Shown: in pieces, positions 10,086 to 19,767 of the stretch | Layout: each line of letters begins with the position of its first letter | How positions within the stretch are numbered: the stretch's first letter is position 1 | Origin: an uncultured Bacteroidales bacterium | GTDB taxonomy: Bacteria; Bacteroidota; Bacteroidia; Bacteroidales; JAUNSR01 | Reading direction: 5' to 3' | Length of the DNA: 64,000 nt | Assembly: GCA_947074145.1 (NCBI GenBank) | Contig: CAMTOJ010000014.1 | Location: forward strand, 1-64,000 | The notes under the pieces: model-generated | Told to the model about the DNA's origin: nothing | What the model saw: only the letters and a program-made list of their open reading frames with translations | Database searches by the model: none | Position numbers and translations under genes: made by a program

Positions 10086-10129
10086 ATATCCTGCAAATTA
10101 TAATTTTATAATTTGCAGGATATTTTTTT
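10086..10129 (+). terminator. Rho-independent terminator
   Basis: atatcctgcaaattata/tataatttgcaggatat stem followed by T-run. Confidence 0.85.
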
Positions 10130-10418
10130 ATAAATAAACAATTGTTAATTTAAAATTATTATATTAGTGCAGAAATTATGTAGCCAACAAAACTACATAT
10201 TGTGTTATGAAATGAATTATAAATTTGGTTGTCATTATTCATTAAAATCACATTAAACGTTATAAACGAGAATATTTAAGGATTGTATGAGTTGAAAAGA
10301 ATAGTCAATTATTAACCTCTATGACGCTATTCTCCTAAGTCATATTATGAAAAAATAACAATTAACAACACGAACCTTGCTGGATTTTGGGTTGAATACA
10401 GCTTTACATTTATTTATT

Positions 10419-13328
10419 ATGAAACAACAAAAACTCTTTGCCGCAATTGCTGTGGCGACCTCTTGCTGTCTGTCCGGGTTGCAGGCACAATCAAACAATT
10501 TTAGTTTAGAAAAAGCGAATTCGCAGAGTTATATCGATGCGACTTCTTACATCTTGAATCCAAGTTTTCAGGCTGGTAATGGTGGGACATTCGAAGGTGT
10601 AAACCAGCCAGGAAATACTAATGTTCCCGCAAATTGGACATTGAAAGCCAATACTACATGGATTGATTCGGCACCTAATAGAGATAATCCACATAATGGT
10701 GATGTATGTTGGAATATATGGTCTGGAACGGTAAATGAACTTGATTTACATCAGACTATTACTCTTCCTGCAGGAAAATATTCTTTATCTGCATATCTTC
10801 GTACCGAGAAAGATGAACAAGCTGTAAATCAGCGAGTTTATGCTCAAATTGGAGATGGTATATCTTATTCATCTGCTTTACTTCCTAAATCTCAATATTG
10901 CAGTGGAGAATGGAATTCGTTTGAGGCATGGCAGAAACTTGATGTAGAGTTTACTGTAACAGATGATAATACAGCTGTAAGAATCGGAGCTTCTTCTACC
11001 GGAGGTGATGGATCGATAGGTTGGTTTCAGATTGATGATTTTCAGCTAATCTCTTTTGTAGAGTCTGATTTAACTTCAACTTATCTAAAAAATTATGATT
11101 TTGAAGCATCTCCTGTAATTTTTATTGCTGATGCTGATGGTGCAGGAAATCCGGGTAAAAATAGTTTGGCAGAGAAACTTGGAACTAAAGGATGGGTACA
11201 TTCTATTCCGGGATGGACAAATGAGTCAAGCGATAATACTGCTCAGGTTTCAACTGCTGAATATAATGTTGATTTCACAAGCTCTTACGGTAACGGTTTG
11301 AACACAGTGAACCCTCCTGCATCAGACATAAACGGAGAGGGAGGAGTTTGTATTCATATGTCTGCAGGCTGGAATGATAAAGCTATTATAACACAAGCTG
11401 TATCTCTTCTTGGTGGAAAATATACTTTAAGTTATGATGTTTATAATGCTCATACTGCTACATCTATAGTTAATAGTTATTGTGGATATATTGCGGATGG
11501 CGTGGCTACTTATGACAGCTCTTTCAAATCTCTTTCTCAAGGAGTATGGGAAACAAGAAGTGTAACATTTAATGCAATTGAAGGTGTTTCAGGTAAGATT
11601 AGTATTGGTTTCACAACTTCTGCAAATGGTTCAGGAAATGGTGCAAAACTATTCGTTGATAATATCAAACTTGAATATCTTGGAAATGATAAGGGTGAGT
11701 TGAAAGATAAAATTGCGGAAGCGGAAGCTACTTATAATGAAGCGAACGCTAAGGCTGAAAATCTAAAAAATACTATTGATGCTGCAAAAGCGGTTATTGA
11801 TAATGAAGATGCAACACAATCTGAAATTTTGGCTGCTATAGCATCACTTGAAAATGCTTTGTTTGCTTGTACTCTTGCTGATGCAACAGTTGAGAATCCT
11901 TATGAAATGACATCATTCCTTGTAAATCCTGATTTCGAAGGTGGAATTTCAACACTGGAAGGTTCATTAGGAAACAACGGTATAGGACAACCTGAGGGAT
12001 GGAAATTGGATTATAGTGTTGATGGATGGAAAGACTTTAATACAGTAACAGTTAATCCTAAATCCGGATCGAAAATTCTTAATGCATGGGCAGGAACAAC
12101 AAATAAAATAGATCTTTATCAGACAGTGAATTTGCCTGCAGGACAATACACTTTAACAGCGGCAATGCGTAGTGAAAATGAAAAGATATCTAATCAGAGA
12201 ATTTATGCAATTGCACATGATTTGAAATTATATTCATCCGTTCTTAAAGCTCCTTCTGAGATAGGCAACCCTGAATGGAATTCTTATGAAGCATGGCAAG
12301 TTCTTGAAGTTGAGTTCTATGTAACAGAAGATAATACACCTGTTACAATAGGTGCTTCTTCAACAGGAGGAGGAAGTTCTCTTGGATGGTTCCAACTTGA
12401 TGATTTCCGTTTGAATTATACATCTTCAGATTTCAGCGCTATAAATGCGATCGTGAAAACAGATCTTATTGAAAAAGTAGAAGCTGTAGAAAATGTTGAT
12501 TACAAAGGGGTCGGAACAGAATTATTCCAGAAACCTGTAGCTGCAAAAAACAGTCTGATGGAAGCAATGGCTGCAATCAAAGATCTTGAAATTACATCTC
12601 TTGCTGTTTATCAGAATGCATTGAACGACCTAAACGCTGCAGTATCTGCTTATGACGAAGTTATGCTTAATCAGCCATTAGCTAAAACTGCTTATAATTT
12701 CGTTCTGGCAGGAAATGGTACTGATTATGATAGTAAAGTTCTAACATGGTCAAATGACAGACCTGCTGAAGGATTCTATAATATTAGATTAGTTGATGAA
12801 GCTGAGGAAGCAACTCCGACTCAACAATTCTATTTTATCCCTCTTGAAGATGTAAATTGCTATAATATCCGTTTTATAGATGCTGATAATAAAGATCGTT
12901 TCCTTTGTTTAGGTGAGGTATATGGTGGAACAAGTGCTCAACTCAGAACTTCTTCTGAATTTGCAGACGCAGCAATTTTCAAAGCTGTACATAATGGCGA
13001 TTATACAAAAATTAAAAATGTTGTGAATAACAATTTCGTAGGTACTACAGATGGTGGTTTCTTTACAACTAATAGTAATAATAATTATAGTTTTAAAGCT
13101 ATAGATAATAGTATTACTAGTGTTTTAGATGCTCCTTTTGAATTAAATGAAGTTTCTATCGCATTAAATGGTAATAGCCTATCAGTTTTAGGTGCTGATA
13201 ATTATACAGTTTATACTGTTCAAGGTGCAGTTTATGCAAATTGCTCTGGATCTGAAACCGTAGTATTATCTCAAGGTATTTATCTTGTTAAAGCAAACGG
13301 TAAGGTGACAAAAGTATTGGTTAAATAA
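10419..13328 (+). CDS. Large secreted multimodular protein, repeated jelly-roll/CBM-like modules, FIVAR-like helical segment, T9SS-type tail
   Basis: Start refined to MKQQKLFAAIAVATSCCLSGLQAQ; two homologous modules (NPSFQAG...GASSTGGDGSIGWFQIDDFQL and NPDFEGG...GASSTGGGSSLGWFQLDDFRL); C-term GIYLVKANGKVTKVLVK. Confidence 0.7.
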   Translation: MKQQKLFAAIAVATSCCLSGLQAQSNNFSLEKANSQSYIDATSYILNPSFQAGNGGTFEGVNQPGNTNVPANWTLKANTTWIDSAPNRDNPHNGDVCWNIWSGTVNELDLHQTITLPAGKYSLSAYLRTEKDEQAVNQRVYAQIGDGISYSSALLPKSQYCSGEWNSFEAWQKLDVEFTVTDDNTAVRIGASSTGGDGSIGWFQIDDFQLISFVESDLTSTYLKNYDFEASPVIFIADADGAGNPGKNSLAEKLGTKGWVHSIPGWTNESSDNTAQVSTAEYNVDFTSSYGNGLNTVNPPASDINGEGGVCIHMSAGWNDKAIITQAVSLLGGKYTLSYDVYNAHTATSIVNSYCGYIADGVATYDSSFKSLSQGVWETRSVTFNAIEGVSGKISIGFTTSANGSGNGAKLFVDNIKLEYLGNDKGELKDKIAEAEATYNEANAKAENLKNTIDAAKAVIDNEDATQSEILAAIASLENALFACTLADATVENPYEMTSFLVNPDFEGGISTLEGSLGNNGIGQPEGWKLDYSVDGWKDFNTVTVNPKSGSKILNAWAGTTNKIDLYQTVNLPAGQYTLTAAMRSENEKISNQRIYAIAHDLKLYSSVLKAPSEIGNPEWNSYEAWQVLEVEFYVTEDNTPVTIGASSTGGGSSLGWFQLDDFRLNYTSSDFSAINAIVKTDLIEKVEAVENVDYKGVGTELFQKPVAAKNSLMEAMAAIKDLEITSLAVYQNALNDLNAAVSAYDEVMLNQPLAKTAYNFVLAGNGTDYDSKVLTWSNDRPAEGFYNIRLVDEAEEATPTQQFYFIPLEDVNCYNIRFIDADNKDRFLCLGEVYGGTSAQLRTSSEFADAAIFKAVHNGDYTKIKNVVNNNFVGTTDGGFFTTNSNNNYSFKAIDNSITSVLDAPFELNEVSIALNGNSLSVLGADNYTVYTVQGAVYANCSGSETVVLSQGIYLVKANGKVTKVLVK

Positions 13329-13350
13329 GCCAATATCCAATAGTATATAA

Positions 13351-13382
13351 AAGGAGATGCCAATGGCATCTCCTTTTTTTTG
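13351..13382 (+). terminator. Rho-independent terminator
   Basis: aaggagatgccaatggcatctcctttttttt. Confidence 0.9.
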
Positions 13383-13471
13383 CCAGTATTATATGAAAAG
13401 TTGAATTGTAAGAGTTTTGTTTCATATAAATTCGTAATATGTAGATATTAACATAAAAATAAAAAAATATA

Positions 13472-13479
13472 TATATTTG
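13472..13479 (+). promoter_or_regulatory. -7 element TATATTTG
   Basis: Matches TAnnTTTG upstream of the 13671 CDS. Confidence 0.45.
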
Positions 13480-13670
13480 TGCTTTGATTAAGAGTTTGAC
13501 TTATCAGGTTAAAAGGACTTATCTTCTACGTTCATTATCAAAAATGCTGTTGTGTGCCAACAAAGCAGAAAATAGTTATAATTAGGATTGAGATTAAGTA
13601 TAGGCTATAAGTTAAATTTTACAATACCGAAAAGAGTATTCTACTGACTTTAATTTTTATATGATAATTT

Positions 13671-14333
13671 ATGAAGAAAGTATTATTGTCAATTTTAATA
13701 TGTTTTTCAACTATAAACGGAATATATGCAGAATCAGGATTTTCGATAAATCCGGGTTTCTTTTTGTCACCTTTAAACGAAAGTGATATGGTATCAGGGC
13801 TTGGCGTTTCAGTAGGTCTTGAATATATGAAAAGAGAAAGTTCTATATTTAGTGTGGAATTAAGGGCTAAATATGGTTATTATAAATTTGATGACGGGAC
13901 AAGTTATACATATAATTCTGACGGAACTTATGACCCGCCTGTAAATCGAGGTGAGGCAAGATTAGATTATGAATTATCATGTCCACAGATAGCGATTGTT
14001 CCCAAATTATATCTTCATTTAGGGGATCCGTTTGACGTAGAAATGTTTTCTCTTTTTTTAGAAAATGAGTTTTCTGCAGGAATAATGACAGGAAATTTCA
14101 AATTTAAAGATGTTTCAAAGAAAAAACATATAGCAGATTATATCTTCAATTATAATATAGGATTGGGGGCTGAGTTTCGATGGAGTAAATATTCAATTGC
14201 ATGTTCAGCAATATATACAACAATGAATTTTAGAGAAAATATAAAGAAACACAAACCTTTGAATTATGATCAATATATACCGAATCAGGATGTCGCAATT
14301 TTGATAAATGCAATATTTAAAATTCGGATATGA
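13671..14333 (+). CDS. Predicted outer-membrane beta-barrel protein
   Basis: Signal peptide, alternating aromatic/hydrophobic strands, aromatic-rich repeats. Confidence 0.55.
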   Translation: MKKVLLSILICFSTINGIYAESGFSINPGFFLSPLNESDMVSGLGVSVGLEYMKRESSIFSVELRAKYGYYKFDDGTSYTYNSDGTYDPPVNRGEARLDYELSCPQIAIVPKLYLHLGDPFDVEMFSLFLENEFSAGIMTGNFKFKDVSKKKHIADYIFNYNIGLGAEFRWSKYSIACSAIYTTMNFRENIKKHKPLNYDQYIPNQDVAILINAIFKIRI

Positions 14334-14439
14334 TATTATGTTTCAAAGGTTTGTACTTAATAGATAATTCTTGATAAAGACACTCTTTAAAGATATATAG
14401 TTATAACTTTAAATAAAGATAGTGTTGATTAACTTTACA

Positions 14440-15165
14440 TTAATATTCAGCATCCTTAATCATCTGCTCACTTGCATAGATATAGAGTTCGACCCTTCTG
14501 TTTTGTGCTCTTCCGGCAGCAGTAGCATTTGAAGTAATAGGATTGTTCCATCCATCACCTTCAGCAGTAATTCTATCTGCCGCAACACCCTGAGAAATAA
14601 GATAATTTCTTACAGAATTAGCCCTTTGTTTTGATAATTCCATGTTTAACTCATAACCTCCCGTATTATCGGTATATCCTATCACTGTGATATGAGTTCC
14701 CGGATTTTGATTTAAGTTATAAGCAATTCTGGAAAGAGCGGCATCAGCCTGAGGACTAAGCGTAGAGGAGCCGGTTTTAAAAAGAATAGCATCTCCAAGA
14801 ACTACTTTAATAGCTTTAAGATTGTTGTTATCGGTGATCTCTTTGACCATAATGGCAGAATCCTTAGCATCCATTTCCTGTCTAAGTTTATCAAGTTCTT
14901 TCTCAAGCTCGTTTTTTTGTTTGTCCATACTATGGCCAATAGCGGCACCTGCTCCCGCACCTATGGCAGAGCCAATTAATGCTCCAATCCAAGTGCCTCG
15001 TCCTCCTCCGATTAAAGCACCGATACCTGCACCTACAGCACCACCGGCAGTTCCTCCAACTATTGCATTTTTACCGGAGTTATCCATGTTTCTGAATGTT
15101 TGACATCCTGTTGGAATAATCAAAGTAAGTGATAAAAACAGTATTACTAAATTTCTGAGATTTTT
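14440..15165 (-). CDS. OmpA-family lipoprotein with glycine-zipper region
   Basis: Start refined to MKNLRNLVILFLSLTLIIPTGC; AGGAVGAGIGALIGGGRGTWIGALIGSAIGAGAGAAIG; OmpA core VIGYTDNTGGYELNMELSKQRANSVRNYL...GRAQNRRVELYI. Confidence 0.9.
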   Translation of the reverse strand, partial: KNLRNLVILFLSLTLIIPTGCQTFRNMDNSGKNAIVGGTAGGAVGAGIGALIGGGRGTWIGALIGSAIGAGAGAAIGHSMDKQKNELEKELDKLRQEMDAKDSAIMVKEITDNNNLKAIKVVLGDAILFKTGSSTLSPQADAALSRIAYNLNQNPGTHITVIGYTDNTGGYELNMELSKQRANSVRNYLISQGVAADRITAEGDGWNNPITSNATAAGRAQNRRVELYIYASEQMIKDAEY

Positions 15166-15345
15166 CATAACGATTAAGTATTTAAACGTAATAAAAACAT
15201 TTTTCAATACAGTTATAGTTTGTTTTTAAAGAACACGGGTATAAAATAATTTGTTCAGAAAGAGGAATTGTGAACTATTGGTTAAAAATCTTAGATCCTT
15301 AATAAGTTTTTTTATAAAAATATGATTTAGTATTAAAATTCAGAT

Positions 15346-18300
15346 CTATTCCGAATCAGCTATCCAGAATTGATTTTTCTCTTTTGTGAAAGATATTAAT
15401 TCTCTATAGACAGGATCCTTTTCAAGCAGAGAGTGGTCGCCTAATATAAACATTTGTTTTTTAGCGCGTGTAAGTGCTACATTAAGTTTTCTATCTACAT
15501 AAACTCCATTTTCAGTGATACAATTAGAGAGAAATATTAACTGATAATCTTTAGCAACACAACATGAATATATCATTATATCCTTTTGTCCACCCTGAAA
15601 TCTTTCAACCGTATCAATTACGAAATCTGAAGCATCTTTAATTCCCAGAGCTGCAATTTCTCGTTTTATCATAGCAATCTGATTGCGATAAGGCGTAATT
15701 ATTCCAATCTGAAGAAGAGGATTAAAGTTATTATCATTCAAAGTTTTCTGATCAATAATGTTTTTTATAAGTCTGGCTACAAGATTAGCCTCTTCAGGAT
15801 TGACTTTATCTGATAATATTTTGTCTTTCTTTTTTACAGAAAGGAAACAAAATCTAGAAGAATTAGCAATTTTGGATAATGAAAATTCACCGGTATATAT
15901 ATCTGTTTTCTCTTTTTGATGTTCAAGTGGAACACAAAACAGATTCTCACCGTAAAAATATTTCGAAGGAAATTCAGAAATGTCAGGGTGCATTCTTCCC
16001 TGGCGAGTAAGAATATCAACAAATTGAGTCCTTTCGTTCTCAGTTTCAATCCTATAAAGACGCTCAAAAAATGATTCTCTTAGGTTTTTCAATCCTATAT
16101 TATTAAGCGCTTCGTTGGTGATTTTGCCTGCTTCTTCACTTTGAAGAACTACGGCTGGTAATTGTTTATGATCACCAATTAGGATAAATTTTCTAATGGC
16201 ATCACTTCCGTCTTTTCCTATTGCAGATAGAATACCCAATATCTGAGGTTCGATGATTTGTGAAGCCTCGTCAATTATAGCAACATCAAAGTTTTTCAAT
16301 CTGAAAAGATCGGTTTGTCTGGATATTGTTGATATGGTAGATACGAATATTCTGTTGGTTGCAATAAGATTTCTTACTTGTTGGCGATTAGTACAATTTC
16401 TCATCAGATTTTTAAGTAGAAAATCTTTGAATTGATCATCGCATGTTGACTCGTTTCCTATTCTTATGAAAGGAAGATTATCATCAATAGAACTTATCGA
16501 ACGGCATATTTCATCAACAGCTTTATTGGTATAGGCAAGAAGAAGAATATTTTTTGAAGGATCGGAATAATATTCATCAACCATTCGACGAAGGGCAATT
16601 GATGTTTTCCCGGTTCCAGGGGGACCTACAAGTAAAAAATAGTCTTTTGCCGAAATCGCCTTATCGGTAATACGATCAATGTCGGAATCATATTTTTCTT
16701 TTAAAGGTTGAATTGCGCCCGGTTTTCTGTTTCCGAGAAGAAGGGCACGTCTTTGAGGAGTAGCCGATAAAAAGTGAGCCAGTCCTTTATACATAACATT
16801 ATATGATGCATCTATATAATCTCTTTCGAGAGTAAATATTGCATTCTCGGGTAAGACTGATTTATTTCGTTGAATATAACGAAGAGAAACAACTAATTCC
16901 GAAGTTGATATCTGTTCCACCGATCCTTTCATAATCTGACTGTTGCAAACATTGGATTCGGGTGTTTTCTGTTCATAAAATATTATAGCATCCCCTTTTC
17001 TGAAATTCGGGATTGAATCGATAGCAGGAGAGGGAAGTGTGAATTTTATTATATGTCGGTCGTTGTCCGGATAGGTTTCTATTATAGAAAGAGGAGTGAT
17101 AATCTCCCCTGCTTCTGCTTTCTCTTTTACGCTGTTGTTCCAAAGCATAGTTATGCCTCGATTCATCTCATCGGCAAAATCACCTGTTTTTGAAACGAAT
17201 TGTTCTTTAGTAATAAATGTAAAAATAGAGAGAAAATAATCTCTTTCAAGGGGTGAAAGAGAGGCTATAGAGGCCTGGAAGTTATCAATCTGAGGTTTTT
17301 GATATTTATTCCATAATGTATTATTCTCTTTTTTTACATTTAGATTATTTGAATTTATAGCCGCTATAATTGTTTCTGAGAAATTAATATTGTTGTTGTC
17401 ATTAATATCTTTTTCAATTTTCACTATTCTGTTTCGTAGATCTATCGCTTTCTTTACAATATGCCTATTATAAGGTAAAGGAAGAAGTACCGGATACTTG
17501 CTATAAAAAAGAAAAGCATCTATTTGATCAATATCAAGCCCGAGATTAATGTTCAGAACAGCATAATAAAGCAGCATCTGAACATAATTGTTGTCTTTAT
17601 ATGTAAAGGAATTGTCCGCGAATCTCTCGTTCGCTTTCCCTGATTTGAGTTCTATAAATTTTGTGTAATCTTCCTGAAGCATATCAAGACGTCCTTGTAG
17701 ACCTAATCCTACACAAATAAAAGAGGGTTCTATAAGAGATTTGTACTTATCAATTTCGAATTCGGGAAAAGAATTTTTTACACTTGTTTTAATATTATCA
17801 AATTGAGAGCGGGTAGAAGCAAAAAAATCGGTTTGTTTCTTTGTCTCATCAAGTTCTGGGCAGGATGCAATTGCAAGCGGATTGTTTGCAAAAGATTTAG
17901 CCATTGACAGATTATAGCTAGCCGGTTCTTCTTCGGTTTCATTAAGAATGTCGTCGAGAAACTGATTGGCAATATTTCCCAGAATAAGAGGTACTGAGTT
18001 TGAATCACGGCTGATTCTGCTCATGAAATAGTTTAGCGGATGTGCACCATATTCTTTAAAACATTCAGCTATGGAACTAATATCTATCAGAAATTCCGGT
18101 TCTAAAACTATGATCTCTGTGACAAGATTGATAAACAGAGTGTTGCCATTAAATTGATAATCAAGTATATTACCTGTAATATCGGAGTTAATAAGATTAA
18201 TGTCTGCCCCCGGATATAAAGACGTTATAGTTCCTGTGAATACTTCAAAATCAGTTAGTTTAACAGATGCAAAAATCTCAATATCACCCGATGAAAGATC

Positions 18301-18462
18301 TTCAATCGCTTCCGGTGCCTCGATTCGCATCTTGAGTAAATCACTAAAAAAAGAAAGCATCTTAAAAGAGCTTTCTTTTATTTTTATTATGATAAAATCA
18401 TCTTTGATTCTTTCAAATTTTGCCGAAAGGATATTTATGTGAGAGGGATTTTTTGTCATCAT
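15346..18462 (-). CDS. Dna2-like protein: PD-(D/E)XK nuclease-like region plus SF1 (UPF1/Dna2-type) helicase
   Basis: GRLDMLQEDYTKFIELKSGKA...YVQMLLYYAVL; Walker A LLVGPPGTGKTS; IIDEASQI; IGDHKQLPAV; QGRMHPDISEFPS; VERFQGGQKDIMIYS; LNVALTRAKKQMFILGD. Confidence 0.85.
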   Translation of the reverse strand: MMTKNPSHINILSAKFERIKDDFIIIKIKESSFKMLSFFSDLLKMRIEAPEAIEDLSSGDIEIFASVKLTDFEVFTGTITSLYPGADINLINSDITGNILDYQFNGNTLFINLVTEIIVLEPEFLIDISSIAECFKEYGAHPLNYFMSRISRDSNSVPLILGNIANQFLDDILNETEEEPASYNLSMAKSFANNPLAIASCPELDETKKQTDFFASTRSQFDNIKTSVKNSFPEFEIDKYKSLIEPSFICVGLGLQGRLDMLQEDYTKFIELKSGKANERFADNSFTYKDNNYVQMLLYYAVLNINLGLDIDQIDAFLFYSKYPVLLPLPYNRHIVKKAIDLRNRIVKIEKDINDNNNINFSETIIAAINSNNLNVKKENNTLWNKYQKPQIDNFQASIASLSPLERDYFLSIFTFITKEQFVSKTGDFADEMNRGITMLWNNSVKEKAEAGEIITPLSIIETYPDNDRHIIKFTLPSPAIDSIPNFRKGDAIIFYEQKTPESNVCNSQIMKGSVEQISTSELVVSLRYIQRNKSVLPENAIFTLERDYIDASYNVMYKGLAHFLSATPQRRALLLGNRKPGAIQPLKEKYDSDIDRITDKAISAKDYFLLVGPPGTGKTSIALRRMVDEYYSDPSKNILLLAYTNKAVDEICRSISSIDDNLPFIRIGNESTCDDQFKDFLLKNLMRNCTNRQQVRNLIATNRIFVSTISTISRQTDLFRLKNFDVAIIDEASQIIEPQILGILSAIGKDGSDAIRKFILIGDHKQLPAVVLQSEEAGKITNEALNNIGLKNLRESFFERLYRIETENERTQFVDILTRQGRMHPDISEFPSKYFYGENLFCVPLEHQKEKTDIYTGEFSLSKIANSSRFCFLSVKKKDKILSDKVNPEEANLVARLIKNIIDQKTLNDNNFNPLLQIGIITPYRNQIAMIKREIAALGIKDASDFVIDTVERFQGGQKDIMIYSCCVAKDYQLIFLSNCITENGVYVDRKLNVALTRAKKQMFILGDHSLLEKDPVYRELISFTKEKNQFWIADSE

Positions 18463-19149
18463 TTAATGGGAAAACTTTTCATCATAAACTTCAAGTACTC
18501 TTGATATATCGAAATAATAACCATCGATGTTGAATTTATTATCATCAACTTCAAGGTATTCAAGATTTGGAGGCATAAGAGTATTGTTTTTTACGTTCAG
18601 CCCGAATCTGTGTATCACTTCATATTCATGCGGAGCATATATAATCTGCATTGGAGTGTCGGCTGTCAGACCGTCGCCTGTTGCAAGTATCGCATCAATA
18701 ATACCAGTTAGTTTATATGCCCAAGCATTCATTTTTAGATCATCCTTTTTGCATTTATATCCGTAAATCAAAAGATTCATCGATCGGATATCAAAAGGAA
18801 AATCAGCAACAGCCAGTTCTCCATATTTTATAAGTGAATCACATTCAACATTTTCGGCAGTTGCCGCAAGTGCAAAATCTTTAACTTTTACAGAATAAGG
18901 GCTTATGCGATAAGGGTTGTAATCCTCTTGAAATGAATAGCCATAGTAAAGATTCCTAAAATCTGACGTTGTAAGAGTTGTATCGTTATTCAGATACTTT
19001 TCCATTAACTTAGGATAGTAAGAATCAGAGTATCTGTTGTTTATATCTTTTAGTATTAAGTCAAAATCTACAGGTGTTCTGTTATCCTGAGCATTAAGAT
19101 TAAAAATACAGGAAAGACAGAATATTATTATTTTTAAATAGAACTTCAT
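18463..19149 (-). CDS. DUF4919-like secreted protein
   Basis: Signal peptide; YYPKLMEKYLNNDTTLTTSDFRNLYYGYSFQEDYNPY pattern. Confidence 0.6.
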   Translation of the reverse strand: MKFYLKIIIFCLSCIFNLNAQDNRTPVDFDLILKDINNRYSDSYYPKLMEKYLNNDTTLTTSDFRNLYYGYSFQEDYNPYRISPYSVKVKDFALAATAENVECDSLIKYGELAVADFPFDIRSMNLLIYGYKCKKDDLKMNAWAYKLTGIIDAILATGDGLTADTPMQIIYAPHEYEVIHRFGLNVKNNTLMPPNLEYLEVDDNKFNIDGYYFDISRVLEVYDEKFSH

Positions 19150-19206
19150 TTATTTGATATTTATCATCTTGGCTGCAAAATTAAGAAATACATCTCAACA
19201 ATAAGA

Positions 19207-19638
19207 TTATTTACCCTCCTTATTATTTAGAATATCTCTTATTTCTTTAAGAATTACAACATCTGGAGCATCGGGCGTCGGTTTTGGAGCAGGAGCAGGT
19301 TTGGGCTTATTAAGTTTTGAAAGTAATCTTATAAGCCAAAATATTGATAGTGCGACTATAAGGAAATCTATTATTACCTGGATAAGTTCGCCATAACCGA
19401 TTGCAACTTCGGGTCTTAATATTTTCCCTTTATCCGACAAAACAGCCTCATGAAGAACTATTTTCATCGCAGAAAAGTCAAAACCACCGGTAATCAGACT
19501 TATTAAAGGGGATATAATGACGCTGACTATAGTACTTACTATTTTTCCGAAAGCTGCACCAATCACAATCCCAATGGCCATATCCACTGCATTTCCTTTA
19601 ATAGCGAAGCTTTTGAAATCTTCCAACCACTGTTTCAT
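19207..19638 (-). CDS. mscL: Large-conductance mechanosensitive channel
   Basis: Start refined to MKQWLEDFKSFAIKGNAVDMAIGIVIGAAFGKIVSTIVSVIISPL. Confidence 0.95.
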   Translation of the reverse strand: MKQWLEDFKSFAIKGNAVDMAIGIVIGAAFGKIVSTIVSVIISPLISLITGGFDFSAMKIVLHEAVLSDKGKILRPEVAIGYGELIQVIIDFLIVALSIFWLIRLLSKLNKPKPAPAPKPTPDAPDVVILKEIRDILNNKEGK

Positions 19639-19767
19639 AACTATACGATAACTCTTATTTGTAACTCTATGAAACCAAAACACCGTTGGAGAATAAATGT
19701 TTATTTTGATATTATTATACTAAAAGGTTTAATGTTAATGATGAAACTTTAGTTTCAATTCTAATTT

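Noticed and set aside
14822-15103. 93-aa Pro/Ala-rich ORF, possible collagen-like or antifreeze-type protein
   Set aside because: Antisense of the glycine-zipper segment of the OmpA-like gene, which explains the Pro/Ala bias
15834-16067. Small ORFs inside the nuclease-helicase gene
   Set aside because: Out-of-frame to an intact 1038-aa protein; no evidence of nested genes
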